From the NCBI RefSeq assembly GCF_018688355.1, contig NZ_CP061317.1, positions 186,001-250,000 on the forward strand: a DNA stretch of 64,000 bases, read 5' to 3'. This document shows positions 17,254-26,634 of this stretch, in pieces. A model generated the notes under the pieces. It saw only the letters and a list, made by a program, of their open reading frames with translations. It did not search any database and was not told where the DNA came from. How positions within the stretch are numbered: the first letter of the stretch is position 1; each line of letters opens with the position of its first letter. This DNA is from Polynucleobacter sp. AP-Elch-400A-B2 (GTDB lineage Bacteria; Pseudomonadota; Gammaproteobacteria; Burkholderiales; Burkholderiaceae). Made by a program: the position numbers and the translations under genes.

Positions 17254-17987
17254 TGAGTATGAGACTGAAAGATAAAGTAGCCATCATTACTGGTGCTGCT
17301 AAAGGCATTGGCTTTGCAACTGCAAAACGCTTTGCGCAAGAAGGCGCGAAGGTCATGATTGCGGATGCCAATCCCGAGGCAGTTAAAGCTGCTATAGATC
17401 TTATTCCGGGCTCAGAAGCCTATGTCATGAACGTGACTGATCGTGCGAGCATTGAAGCTGCTGTTGATCAAGTTATGCAACGTCACGGACGCATTGATAT
17501 CCTAATTAATAATGCCGGTATCACACAAGATGCACGCTTAGTCAAAATGACCGAAGCGCAATTTGATACGGTGATTGATGTTAATCTGAAGGGTGTCTTC
17601 AATTGCACGCAGTTGGTCATTCCACACATGCTGGAGGCTGGTAAGGGCGCTGTCGTCAACGCCTCTAGTGTTGTCGGCATTTATGGAAACTTTGGTCAGA
17701 CTAACTATTCAGCTACGAAGTTTGGAGTCATTGGCTTCACTAAAACCTGGGCGCGTGAATTAGGGCCAAAAGGTATTCGGGTAAATGCAGTATGCCCGGG
17801 ATTTATTGCTACTGAGATGGTCAAAGCTATGCCAGAAAATATCCTGAAAGATATTGAGAGGCGGAGTTGGCTCGGTCGTTTGGGTACTCCAGAGGAAATG
17901 GCTAACGTGTATTTATTCTTAGCGAGTGATGAGGCTAGCTATGTGAATGGCGTTGCACTTGAGGCCAGCGGCGGGATCTCGCTCTAG
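17253..17987 (+). CDS. fabG: SDR-family 3-oxoacyl-ACP reductase-like protein
   Basis: NAD(P)H-dependent short-chain reductase of 244 residues. It has the cofactor motif TGAAKGIG (13-20), NNAG (86-89), and the catalytic triad S139, Y152 and K156 (NYSATK). The sequence is close to FabG, but it is not in a fab cluster; many Burkholderiales carry such extra FabG-like genes, so a role in fatty-acid synthesis is an inference. It overlaps mpl by one base and the RNB nuclease gene starts 2 bp after its stop, so the three are surely co-transcribed. Confidence 0.85.
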   Translation: MSMRLKDKVAIITGAAKGIGFATAKRFAQEGAKVMIADANPEAVKAAIDLIPGSEAYVMNVTDRASIEAAVDQVMQRHGRIDILINNAGITQDARLVKMTEAQFDTVIDVNLKGVFNCTQLVIPHMLEAGKGAVVNASSVVGIYGNFGQTNYSATKFGVIGFTKTWARELGPKGIRVNAVCPGFIATEMVKAMPENILKDIERRSWLGRLGTPEEMANVYLFLASDEASYVNGVALEASGGISL

Positions 17988-17989
17988 CA

Positions 17990-19978
17990 ATGCATCTTTT
18001 ATATGAAGAGGGTGGCGACATCAAGGTCGCCACAGTCCAGTCTGCCTCGGGCGCTGGAGATGCCCAATCTTGGCAAGCAACTAGTCTGTCTGGGAAAAAG
18101 ATCAAGTTAAAGGCTAAAGAAGTCTGGCTCCGTTTTGAAAAGCTAGATCCACAAGTCTTGATGGATGAGGCAAATACTTTATCTAAAGAGATTGATCTGC
18201 AGTTTTTATGGGACTGCGCACCTGATGAAGAGTTTGGCTTATTGGATGTTGCTCATGAGTACTTTGGTGCACAAGCCAGCATTTCTCAGCAGACGGCTCT
18301 GGCTATTACCTTGCAAGGTGCGCCAGTATTTTTCCGTCGCAAAGGACGGGGACGTTTTCAGAGGGCGCCGCTAGAGCAACTGCAAGCTGGTTTGGCTGCG
18401 CTTGAGCGCAAGCAAAAAGAATTAGAGCAGCAGATTGCATGGCAGCAAGAGCTGGTGGCTGGCGTGTTTCCAGAAACACTGAAGTCTCAGGCAAATCAAC
18501 TTTTGTTTTCTCCAGATAAAAATACCTCTGCCTATAAAGCATTGATTGCAGCGTGTTCCGAGTCAGGAGAGTCACCTGCGCAGTTAATGATCCGCTGTGG
18601 TGCGATTGATTCACCTTTGCAATATCACCAAGGGATGTTCTTGAAAGCGCATTTCCCTCAGGGCGCTGCACATGACCCAAGTTTGGCGGTGGATCAAACT
18701 ACCTTAGATGCTGCTATTTCAGAATTGCCCCTGGCTGAAGTAAGCGCATTTTCGATTGATGATTCAGGCACTACTGAAATTGATGATGCTTTATCAGTCA
18801 CTGTACTCGAGGGTGGCGGACATCGTATCGGTATTCATATTGCGGCACCTGGTTTGGTGATTGCTAAGGATGATGCTTTAGATAAGGTCGCGCGTACTCG
18901 CATGTCTACCGTGTATTTCCCTGGCGACAAGATTACGATGTTGCCCGACACTGTGATTTCGCAGTTTTCATTAGATGAAGGCGCTGCTCGCCCGGCCTTA
19001 TCAATCTACGTTGATATCGATTCGACCGGAGTGCTAGATAAAGACTCCTTGCAGTTGCGCGCCGAGATGGTTCCGATGGGGGCAAATCTTCGCCTGGAGA
19101 ATTTAGAGCATCTGGTAACAGAAGAAAGTTTGGTTGATGAATCGGCTGACTATGCTTATCGTCAAGAGCTCAGTGTGTTGTGGGCCGCAGCAAAGTTGTT
19201 GCATGCAGGGCGCCAGGAGCAGCGTGTAGTGAATGGTTTGCGTCCTGAGCAATTAGGGGTCTTAGATCCCAATGCCTTAGCGAGAGACTTTCATTTTCAA
19301 ATTAAAGAAGTTGGTGGTGCGCAACGGGTAGACATTACACCTCGTCAACGCGGCTCCATCCTCGATACCATCGTTGCTGAGTGGATGATTTATTGTAATA
19401 GTGCCTCAGGACGCTTGTTAGCAGATCATGGGATACCTGGTTTGTTCCGAACTCAAAAGGGCTGGGGTCCCTTACGCACGCGCATGCAGACAACTCCCGG
19501 TCCACATGAAGGATTGGGTTTGGAGTATTACGCCTGGTGTACTTCACCTTTGCGCCGTTACTCAGATTTAGTAAATCAGTGGCAGTTAATTGCTATAGCA
19601 AAGCATGGCATTACCGCCAAGATGGTGGCACCGTTTCCTCCACGAGATGCAGCCTTGATGGGTATTGCGGCTGACTTTGAAGCTTGCTATTCAGCCTACG
19701 GTGAATACCAAGATCGCCTTGAGAAATATTGGTGCTTACGCTGGTCTACTCAAGACGAAGTTCCAAAGCAAGTTTTTGTGAGGCATCTCAAGGAAGGCAT
19801 GTCCCGAGTAGAGCTGGTCCCATTACATCTTCCAGTTCCCGAATTGGCGACTCATCCACGCATGACTCGAGCTGAAGTCAGTATTGCTGACGTAGACCTC
19901 TTGCAACTCACTGCTGGGGTTCGGGTTCTTCACATCGAAACTCCAGAGGTTCCTGAGAGTGATGCAAGTCCCACCTAA
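17990..19978 (+). CDS. RNase II/R-family (RNB domain) exoribonuclease
   Basis: A 3'-5' hydrolytic exoribonuclease of 662 residues. The N-terminal part (about 1-230) resembles a degenerate cold-shock/helical region. The RNB domain then carries the metal-binding signature DDSGTTEIDD (257-266) and further conserved blocks (TSPLRRYSDLVNQ). The C-terminal S1-like region is short and weak, so substrate channelling may differ from classical RNase II or R. I leave the symbol open because the family has several paralogue types. It is third in the mpl operon and overlaps the next gene. Confidence 0.88.
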   Translation: MHLLYEEGGDIKVATVQSASGAGDAQSWQATSLSGKKIKLKAKEVWLRFEKLDPQVLMDEANTLSKEIDLQFLWDCAPDEEFGLLDVAHEYFGAQASISQQTALAITLQGAPVFFRRKGRGRFQRAPLEQLQAGLAALERKQKELEQQIAWQQELVAGVFPETLKSQANQLLFSPDKNTSAYKALIAACSESGESPAQLMIRCGAIDSPLQYHQGMFLKAHFPQGAAHDPSLAVDQTTLDAAISELPLAEVSAFSIDDSGTTEIDDALSVTVLEGGGHRIGIHIAAPGLVIAKDDALDKVARTRMSTVYFPGDKITMLPDTVISQFSLDEGAARPALSIYVDIDSTGVLDKDSLQLRAEMVPMGANLRLENLEHLVTEESLVDESADYAYRQELSVLWAAAKLLHAGRQEQRVVNGLRPEQLGVLDPNALARDFHFQIKEVGGAQRVDITPRQRGSILDTIVAEWMIYCNSASGRLLADHGIPGLFRTQKGWGPLRTRMQTTPGPHEGLGLEYYAWCTSPLRRYSDLVNQWQLIAIAKHGITAKMVAPFPPRDAALMGIAADFEACYSAYGEYQDRLEKYWCLRWSTQDEVPKQVFVRHLKEGMSRVELVPLHLPVPELATHPRMTRAEVSIADVDLLQLTAGVRVLHIETPEVPESDASPT

Positions 19979-20822
19979 ACTGACTCAGCTAGTAGGGCGC
20001 TTAGATAGTGGTTGGCGCCGCCACCCATTTCGCTATGCCCTAGGCCTCTCGATTTTGGCCCACCTTATTTTTCTATCCTTCCGCTGGGGCATGGGAGAAA
20101 TAGAGAGTCGCCGTTTAAATACACCACTCAGCGTTGTCTTAGTGAATGCCAGTAATCAAGTAGCACCCAAGCAGGCTAATAAATTAGCGCAAGCCGATTT
20201 GCATGGAGGCGGCAATACTCCCAATCAAGATGCTAGTGCGCTCCATCGGGCAAGACTCGGCGCAGATGCCCGTCTTGAGGTTTTGGAGAAGCAGCAAAAG
20301 CAAATGCTGGCCAAGCTTGAAGCAGATCGAGCGCTCTCGGGTGGTCGTAAAAGTGGTGATGAGAAAAAAGCGACATCCCAGCTGAATTCTTTGGAGGCTG
20401 AGCTAGATAAGCGTCTACAGGTCAATGGTCGCGAGCCTCGTCGTAAGGTTTTGACTGGAGCTAGCACTAAGGCGGTTGTCTTTGCTCAGTATTACGATGC
20501 TATGCGCCAAAAGATAGAGGCTTATGGCAGCGCATTTTTCCCGCGGGCTAACGGTCGCCCCTTGTATGGCAGTTTGGTTATTGTCGTTAGTGTGGATGCC
20601 CAAGGACGCATTGCCAATAATGCTCAGGGTAAGGATGGCTTAAGTATTGGACGTAGCTCTGGCAATCCTGAATTAGATCGCCAAGCCTTAGCGATTGTTC
20701 GTGCTTCTGCTCCCTTTGGAGCTTTCCCCGCAGAAATGCGTAACCAGATTGATATCCTAGATTGGGTGTCCACTTTTGATTTCACGCGGGATGCATCTGA
20801 TCGCTTAGATTTGCGTCCTTGA
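19962..20822 (+). CDS. TonB C-terminal domain protein
   Basis: A 286-residue protein with a short cytoplasmic tail, one membrane span (about 25-42), a charged periplasmic helix rich in K, Q and E, and a C-terminal TonB-like domain (about 190-270, including GSLVIVVSVDAQGRI). It may transmit energy to outer-membrane receptors, but no exbB/exbD lies nearby and the domain also occurs in proteins unrelated to iron uptake. The ATG at 19962 is preceded directly by an in-frame GTG (19959). Either start overlaps the end of the RNB gene by under 21 bp. Confidence 0.8.
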   Translation: MQVPPKLTQLVGRLDSGWRRHPFRYALGLSILAHLIFLSFRWGMGEIESRRLNTPLSVVLVNASNQVAPKQANKLAQADLHGGGNTPNQDASALHRARLGADARLEVLEKQQKQMLAKLEADRALSGGRKSGDEKKATSQLNSLEAELDKRLQVNGREPRRKVLTGASTKAVVFAQYYDAMRQKIEAYGSAFFPRANGRPLYGSLVIVVSVDAQGRIANNAQGKDGLSIGRSSGNPELDRQALAIVRASAPFGAFPAEMRNQIDILDWVSTFDFTRDASDRLDLRP

Positions 20823-20859
20823 GTAGACATCACTCAATTTCGCTTATCCTGTAGTGACT

Positions 20860-21768
20860 ATGAGTCAAATTACTTCTGCCCAATTGCATACTGACCCCGC
20901 CCAATTTCCTGGGGTGGATGTCTATGCGGTCGCCGGTAATCCGATCTCACACAGTAAATCACCTGCTATTCATCAACGATTTTCTGAGCAGTCCAATCAG
21001 AAAATGCATTACGGACGTTTACAGCCTGAGCTTGGTAAATTCAAAACCGCTGCGCAAGCTTTCTTTGCTGCTGGTGGCAAGGGTATGAATGTCACCGTGC
21101 CATTTAAGTTGGATGCTCAAGCTCTTGCGGATGTATTAACACCGCGTGCGCAGCTCGCTGGAGCTGTAAATACTTTGCGTATTGAAGATGGAAAAATCTT
21201 TGGTGATAACACCGATGGTGCTGGCTTAGTCAGAGACCTATTGGCTCAGGGTATTCAGATTCAAGGCTCCCGAATTTTATTGTTGGGAGCGGGTGGCGCT
21301 TCTCGCGGAGTGCTTGGCCCTTTGTTAGAGCAATCGCCCAAAGAGCTCATCATTGCCAATCGATCTAAAGCTAAAGCCGATGAATTAGTTCAATTATTTA
21401 GTAACTTGGCTGCTTCACTCAATGTTATATTCCACACAGTTTCTTTGGGAGATCTAGAGGATGTTGGTAAGACCACATCTCCTTTTGATCTCATTATTAA
21501 TGCTACTGCTGCAGGTCTATCTGATGAATCTCCCATTAGCGATGACGCAGCAAGCAATGTATTTACTCCACAGTCTTTTGCCTACGATATGGTCTACGGC
21601 AAAGTCACTGCCTTGATGCAGCAAGCATTACACCGCGGTGCACGGGTCAGTGATGGCTTGGGTATGTTGGTAGAACAAGCCGCAGATGCTTTCTTAATTT
21701 GGCGTGGCACCCAGCTTACTGATGTGATTGATTCTCGCGCTGTATTGGCAGAACTTCGTAATTCCTAG
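20860..21768 (+). CDS. aroE: Shikimate dehydrogenase
   Basis: NADPH-dependent reduction of 3-dehydroshikimate to shikimate. Counting from the ATG at 20860 (an in-frame GTG at 20854 is less likely), the 302 residues contain the substrate motif NPISHSKSP (27-35), catalytic K83 (NVTVPFK) and D118 (DNTDG). The NADP loop is GAGGASRG (143-150). It is the fifth gene of the mpl operon, 37 bp after the TonB-like gene and 17 bp before mtgA. Confidence 0.96.
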   Translation: MSQITSAQLHTDPAQFPGVDVYAVAGNPISHSKSPAIHQRFSEQSNQKMHYGRLQPELGKFKTAAQAFFAAGGKGMNVTVPFKLDAQALADVLTPRAQLAGAVNTLRIEDGKIFGDNTDGAGLVRDLLAQGIQIQGSRILLLGAGGASRGVLGPLLEQSPKELIIANRSKAKADELVQLFSNLAASLNVIFHTVSLGDLEDVGKTTSPFDLIINATAAGLSDESPISDDAASNVFTPQSFAYDMVYGKVTALMQQALHRGARVSDGLGMLVEQAADAFLIWRGTQLTDVIDSRAVLAELRNS

Positions 21769-21785
21769 TTTCTAGCTGAGCTTTG

Positions 21786-22529
21786 ATGCCCTGGCTTTCT
21801 TACTTTCTGAAGTGTTTGCTGGGTGGCTTTGTTGCCATGCAAATGTACTTTGTCCTTCAGATTGGATTATGGGCAACGCTTGATCCAAGTAGTACTGCAT
21901 TTCAGAGGGCTGAACGTTGGCGCCTTTGCGGCCTGTCTTGGTCTTGCCCGGTGCAGTCATCTTGGGTTCCTTACGACAAAATCTCTGGCAATCTCAAACG
22001 TGCTGTTTTAGTGAGTGAAGACGATATCTTCTTTCAGCATATGGGTGTACGGGTTGAGGATATGAAAAAAGCTTGGACTAAAAACTCACAACTCAATCAA
22101 CAGAGTAGTGGTAAATCTAAAACTGCTTTGCGTGGGGGCTCTACGATCACACAGCAACTAGCAAAGAATCTTTTTCTTTCTTCCGAGCAGAATTATTTTC
22201 GCAAAGCGCAGGAGCTCATCATTACGGGTTTGTTGGAGGTAATGCTTCCTAAGCAGCGCCTTTATGAAATCTATTTAAATTCAGTGGAGTGGGGCGAGGG
22301 CATCTTTGGCGTTGGCGCTGCATCTCAGCATTACTACGGCATTAATCCGGCATCGCTTGATCGCGAACAGGCTGCAGCTTTGGCTTCCGCTTTACCGGCG
22401 CCGAAGTGTTTCGATAAATCTCAATACTGTCGCAAGGCTAATATTCATTTCCCTACGCGGCAAGACTTTATTCTGGAAAACATGGATAGGGTTGCTTTAG
22501 CACCCACTCAGAAACCAAAAGCGCGCTAG
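21786..22529 (+). CDS. mtgA: Monofunctional biosynthetic peptidoglycan transglycosylase
   Basis: Polymerises lipid II glycan strands in the periplasm (GT51 family). From the ATG at 21786 there are 247 residues: a membrane anchor (about 8-30), then the glycosyltransferase domain with catalytic E78 (VSEDD), the signature GGSTITQQLAKNLF (117-130) and RKAQELI. There is no transpeptidase domain, hence monofunctional. It is the last gene of the operon and converges on pyrF with only 2 bp between stops. Confidence 0.96.
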   Translation: MPWLSYFLKCLLGGFVAMQMYFVLQIGLWATLDPSSTAFQRAERWRLCGLSWSCPVQSSWVPYDKISGNLKRAVLVSEDDIFFQHMGVRVEDMKKAWTKNSQLNQQSSGKSKTALRGGSTITQQLAKNLFLSSEQNYFRKAQELIITGLLEVMLPKQRLYEIYLNSVEWGEGIFGVGAASQHYYGINPASLDREQAAALASALPAPKCFDKSQYCRKANIHFPTRQDFILENMDRVALAPTQKPKAR

Positions 22530-22531
22530 TG

Positions 22532-23377
22532 TTACTTGGTGCTTGCGGTTCTTAGCGCATCTCTCGTTGCGATGGCGATTTCCCTAGCTGCCTTGGCAAA
22601 ATCATTTCCTGAGCTTGCGTACAAGATTGCTCTAGAGGAGTTGATCATCATGCCTGCGCCTGGCTGATTGGGTATACCACCAGCTTTAACAGTGGCATCG
22701 ATATCGCCACCTTGAGCGCCAATGCCGGGGATGAGTAAAGGCATATCACCCACAATCGCTCGCACCTGAGCAATTTCCTCGGGGAAGGTTGCGCCAACCA
22801 CGAGGCTGATTTGTCCTGAGGTATTCCATTGTTTTGCAGCGAGTTTGGCTACATGCAGGTAAAGGGGTTCACCATCAGGCGACACATTTAAGAACTGAAG
22901 GTCAGAGCCCCCAGGGTTTGAGGTGCGACATAAAACAATCACACCCTTACCGGCGTGCTTTAGGTAGGGCTCGATCGTGTCAAAGCCCATGTAAGGGTTC
23001 ACGGTAACGGCATCCGCACCATAACGTTCAAAGGCTTCTAGGGCGTAGTGGTCAGCCGTACTACCGATGTCACCACGCTTGGAGTCCAAGATGACGGGGA
23101 TGTGGGGGTATTTATCTTTAAGGTAGCGAGTCAGCTTTTCCAGTTGAGCTTCGGCTCTTTGGGAGGCAAAGTAAGCGAACTGGGGCTTAAAGGAGCAGGC
23201 GGTATCCGCAGTGGCATCAGCGATCTCGCGGCAGAACTCAAAAATCCCCTCAGGCTTACCCTGAAATACAGCGGGCAAACGCTTGGGATCTGGATCAAAG
23301 CCCACGCACAACATACTGCCTTGGGAAGCCCATGCGGACTGTAGTTGTTGGGTAAAGGTATTTGAGCTAGAGTTCAT
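22532..23377 (-). CDS. pyrF: Orotidine 5'-phosphate decarboxylase (type 2)
   Basis: The last step of UMP synthesis. The type 2 subfamily motif LDSKRGDIG places catalytic K100 and its partners D98 and D103. I take the ATG at 23377 (281 residues, MNSSSNTF), which fits the family length. An in-frame ATG at 23434 would add 19 poorly conserved residues and would lie only 16 bp from the divergent corA start. It works in the same pathway as pyrB, 27 kb away in this window. Confidence 0.93.
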   Translation of the reverse strand: MNSSSNTFTQQLQSAWASQGSMLCVGFDPDPKRLPAVFQGKPEGIFEFCREIADATADTACSFKPQFAYFASQRAEAQLEKLTRYLKDKYPHIPVILDSKRGDIGSTADHYALEAFERYGADAVTVNPYMGFDTIEPYLKHAGKGVIVLCRTSNPGGSDLQFLNVSPDGEPLYLHVAKLAAKQWNTSGQISLVVGATFPEEIAQVRAIVGDMPLLIPGIGAQGGDIDATVKAGGIPNQPGAGMMINSSRAILYASSGNDFAKAAREIAIATRDALRTASTK

Positions 23378-23450
23378 TGGGATTAAGCTTATTTTAGTCA
23401 AACTGTTATATCCATAGGATAAACTAGCGACCATTCCTTAGGAGTTCACC

Positions 23451-24422
23451 ATGATCAACTTGTTCGTCCTGCAAAATGGCCGCCTCTCTCAAGAGCAAGT
23501 GGAAGATCGCAATGAATTGTTGCAATACTCCAACCCTATCTGGATCGACGTTGTTGACCCTGAAGAGGAAGAGCTCTTGTGGATTAAAGAGGCTTTTGGC
23601 GTTCTTTTGCCTGAATTGGATGATTTAGGTGACTTAGAGGCTTCTGCGCGGTATTTCGAGGCAGATGACGGCCACCTCCATATTCGGACTGATTTCTTGT
23701 TGGACGAAGAAGAAACTTCTCGCAACGTACGAGTTGCTTTTGTGATGACCAAGCAAGTCTTGTTCTCCATTCATGACGAAGATTTACCGGTATTCCGCTT
23801 GGTGCGTTTGCGTGCCCGTTTGCGTCCAGGTTCAGTCAGTAATGCGAAAGACGTTTTACTTGACCTGTACTCCACTGATGCTGAGTATTCTGCCGATGCC
23901 TTAGAAGAGGTTTATGAAAATCTCGAGCTAGCAGGTAAGCGCGTGTTGCAAGATGACATCACCGATAACGATGCGGAAGAAGTACTTGAAACTATTGCCA
24001 AGGAAGAGGATACGAACGGGCGTATTCGTCGCAATGTGATGGATACCCGTCGTGCATTATCTTTCTTAATGCGTAGCAAATTATTGTCTGATGAGCAGCA
24101 AGAAGAGGCACGTCAGATTTTGCGAGATATTGATTCACTAGAAAACCATACTGCCTTCTTGTTCGATAAGATTAACTTCTTGATGGATGCGACGGTTGGT
24201 TTTATTAATTTGAACCAAAGTAAGATCATCAAGATCTTCTCGGTGGTATCAGTCGCCTTAATGCCGCCAACTTTGTTAGCGAGTGTGTGGGGAATGAACT
24301 TCCGTTACATGCCTGAACTAGAGCAGACCTGGGGTTATCCAGTTGCCATTATTTCTATGGTGATTTCAGCGATGATTCCATTGGGCTACTTCCGCCACAA
24401 GGGCTGGCTAAGCTCACGCTAA
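23451..24422 (+). CDS. corA: CorA-family magnesium/divalent-cation channel
   Basis: A 323-residue inner-membrane ion channel. A large acidic cytoplasmic domain precedes two C-terminal membrane helices. The pore-entrance signature GMN (281-283) ends the first helix and the second spans about 295-313. The C-terminus is basic (RHKGW). The ribosome site AGGAG lies 6 bp before the ATG. Substrate (Mg2+, possibly Co2+ or Ni2+) follows the family. It converges on cinA with 18 bp between ends. Confidence 0.95.
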   Translation: MINLFVLQNGRLSQEQVEDRNELLQYSNPIWIDVVDPEEEELLWIKEAFGVLLPELDDLGDLEASARYFEADDGHLHIRTDFLLDEEETSRNVRVAFVMTKQVLFSIHDEDLPVFRLVRLRARLRPGSVSNAKDVLLDLYSTDAEYSADALEEVYENLELAGKRVLQDDITDNDAEEVLETIAKEEDTNGRIRRNVMDTRRALSFLMRSKLLSDEQQEEARQILRDIDSLENHTAFLFDKINFLMDATVGFINLNQSKIIKIFSVVSVALMPPTLLASVWGMNFRYMPELEQTWGYPVAIISMVISAMIPLGYFRHKGWLSSR

Positions 24423-24440
24423 TCCTGTAGTGCTACCTTG

Positions 24441-24965
24441 TTAGGCGTTTTTTGGTTTAAGTAATTCCAAAAATTGAGAGAGCGCAAAATCACGCGCTTG
24501 TTCTCGCACTACTTGACGATCGCCGTTGAAGCGTTTGGTGAGAGTGACAGTATTAACGACATCATGCCCAACATTTTCTTTAATTGCCCAGCCAAAGCAG
24601 ACAGTGCCAACCGGCTTTTCTACTGAACCACCTGTTGGACCAGCGATACCAGTAATGGAGATGGCTGCATTGACATTAGCATTGCGTAGCGCCCCCTCGG
24701 CCATCGCTTTGGCAACTGGTTCGCTGACTGCGCCAAAAGATTCAAGGGTTTCCGCTGGAACATCTAAGCATTCAGATTTTGCGGCATTGCTATAGGTGAT
24801 ATAGCCTCGCTCAAGCCAATCACTTGAGCCTGCTAAGTCTGTCAGTGTTGCGCAGACAAGGCCGCCAGTGCAGGATTCGGCCAAAGCAATTCTCCAGCCT
24901 CGGCCTATTAGAGCTAGGGCAACAGCTCTCGCTAGTTCATGCTGAGGGTCGTTATTATTTTTCAT
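24441..24965 (-). CDS. pncC: CinA C-terminal domain nicotinamide-nucleotide amidase
   Basis: Deamidates nicotinamide mononucleotide to nicotinate mononucleotide for NAD recycling. The 174-residue protein is the stand-alone CinA C-terminal domain, with the nucleophile region AESCTGG (S31) and the GIAGPTGG loop. There is no N-terminal molybdopterin-binding-like domain of full-length CinA. Its start overlaps the pgpA stop by 4 bp, making it the last gene of a thiL-pgpA-pncC operon. Confidence 0.92.
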   Translation of the reverse strand: MKNNNDPQHELARAVALALIGRGWRIALAESCTGGLVCATLTDLAGSSDWLERGYITYSNAAKSECLDVPAETLESFGAVSEPVAKAMAEGALRNANVNAAISITGIAGPTGGSVEKPVGTVCFGWAIKENVGHDVVNTVTLTKRFNGDRQVVREQARDFALSQFLELLKPKNA

Positions 24966-25543
24966 GAGAGATAGCCCAATCCAATCTGCACAAGCGCTAT
25001 TGTGAGAAGCGTAAAAAATGCAGCAGCGAGATCATCTGCAATGATTCCAAAACCGCGCCATAACACTACGCCAAAACTCGATGGAGAAGCATGATCACCA
25101 TCCTCTAAATGTTTAAAGTGTCGATCAATCACTCCGATCGGACCGGGTTTTACGGCATCAAAGAATCGAAATAGTGCAAATGCCAAAATCTGCATCCATA
25201 AGTTTGCCGGCATGATAAATATCAATACAAGCCAGAAAGCGACCACTTCATCCAGCACAATTCCACCAAAATCTTTTTTCCCTAACTCTTCACTGACTTG
25301 TCCACAAATCCAACAACCCAGAAGAATGCTTAGGGCAATGATCCACCACCATGTTACGGTTGATAGAAAGTAATTACCTAATAAGAAAATAGCCCAAGCC
25401 CACAGTGTTCCGGCGGTGCCAGGGGCGAATGGTGCCAGGCCACTACCCAAGCCGAACGCCAAGGCTCGGCTTGGTTTGCTAAATACCCAACCCAAGCTGG
25501 GGGTCAATGTGGAGGGGCCTGGTGAATTGGTTTGGGTATTCAT
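24962..25543 (-). CDS. pgpA: Phosphatidylglycerophosphatase A
   Basis: Dephosphorylates phosphatidylglycerol phosphate in the inner membrane. The 193 residues contain about four hydrophobic segments and the family motifs GTAGTLWA near the N-terminus and DEVVAFWLVL in the middle. The N-terminal 25 residues are polar and probably cytoplasmic. It overlaps thiL upstream and pncC downstream by 4 bp each, so translation is coupled along the operon. Confidence 0.93.
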   Translation of the reverse strand: MNTQTNSPGPSTLTPSLGWVFSKPSRALAFGLGSGLAPFAPGTAGTLWAWAIFLLGNYFLSTVTWWWIIALSILLGCWICGQVSEELGKKDFGGIVLDEVVAFWLVLIFIMPANLWMQILAFALFRFFDAVKPGPIGVIDRHFKHLEDGDHASPSSFGVVLWRGFGIIADDLAAAFFTLLTIALVQIGLGYLS

Positions 25544-26562
25544 GCGAAGTGATCAAAAGATTTCAGCAGTAAACCTGCTTGCTGAGAATTTAATTCTTTT
25601 CCATCGTTATCGATGATGCGTATCTCGGGTGCTGAGTGTTGCATGGATTTGACGCTACCAATTTGAGTGAGTGGAAGATTCAGCTCGTTACTGATTTTGA
25701 TGATCGCATCTCTTGTACTGCTTGCCGCAGTAAAGCACAGCTCGTAATCATCCCCACCACTCGCTGCATATTGATTCTGAATAGTGGGCGATTGTTTGCG
25801 TAGCGTTGTGGATTTGGGGATTCGCTCTAAAAAGATTTCTGCATCTTTGTTTGATTGTTTGAGGATATGCCTCAGATCACCCAATAGACCATCGGAGACA
25901 TCCAAAGCAGAATTGGCAATACCTCTCAAGGCAATACCTAAGTTAATTCTAGGGGTGGGTTGATGCATGCGTACTGCAATCGCTTCCAAATCCCCACTTT
26001 CTAATTCAATCTCATGACGCAGTGCAGCAAGAGCAAGTCGGGCATCACCAAGGGCTCCTGAAACCCAAATGTCATCACCCTCTAATGCCCCAGACCTATG
26101 AATGGCTTTGTCTTTTGGAATACTGCCAAAAGCAGTGATGCAAATATTGAGTGGACCGGCGGTAGTATCGCCACCAATGAGGGGGCAAGAAAATTGATTG
26201 GCGATTGCAAATAAACCTTTACTAAAGGCTTCTAACCAGGCTGAATTCGCCTCCGGTAGTGCCAGTGCGAGTGTGAAACCCAGTGGCCTAGCGCCCATAG
26301 CGGCTAGGTCTGAGAGGTTGACTGCTAGCGCTTTCCAGCCTAGCCACTCTGGATTGGCATCTGCAAAAAAGTGTCGTCCAGATACCAACATGTCGCTGGT
26401 AATGGCAAGCTCCTCAGCAGGGTCGGTTTTTAGTAGGGCGCAATCATCACCAATTCCCAGTTTTATTGAGCCAGGGTTATTGGCAAGCATGAGTTCTGAC
26501 TGCGTTTGAAAGAAACGCTGAATTAGTTCAAATTCGCCAAGCGAGGGGGTTTGAGATTGCAT
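25540..26562 (-). CDS. thiL: Thiamine-monophosphate kinase
   Basis: Converts thiamine monophosphate to the coenzyme thiamine diphosphate. The 340 residues show the PurM-like fold motifs GIGDDCALL, NLSDLAAMGA, GGDTTAG, DVSDGLLGDL and GGDDYEL. The product is the cofactor needed by transketolase, encoded 4 kb away. It is the first gene of the thiL-pgpA-pncC operon and is divergent from maeB with about 70 bp between starts. No thiamine riboswitch is visible in that gap. Confidence 0.96.
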   Translation of the reverse strand: MQSQTPSLGEFELIQRFFQTQSELMLANNPGSIKLGIGDDCALLKTDPAEELAITSDMLVSGRHFFADANPEWLGWKALAVNLSDLAAMGARPLGFTLALALPEANSAWLEAFSKGLFAIANQFSCPLIGGDTTAGPLNICITAFGSIPKDKAIHRSGALEGDDIWVSGALGDARLALAALRHEIELESGDLEAIAVRMHQPTPRINLGIALRGIANSALDVSDGLLGDLRHILKQSNKDAEIFLERIPKSTTLRKQSPTIQNQYAASGGDDYELCFTAASSTRDAIIKISNELNLPLTQIGSVKSMQHSAPEIRIIDNDGKELNSQQAGLLLKSFDHFA

Positions 26563-26634
26563 GCCCTATTTTATGGCTCTTGGGACTCTTCCATCTGAGA
26601 GGAATAGAATTAGAGGCTTGAATACGTCCGATTG

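Noticed and set aside
23378..23434. Upstream ATG for pyrF
   Set aside because: It adds 19 unconserved residues, leaves 16 bp to the divergent corA start, and the AAGGA next to it directly abuts the ATG.
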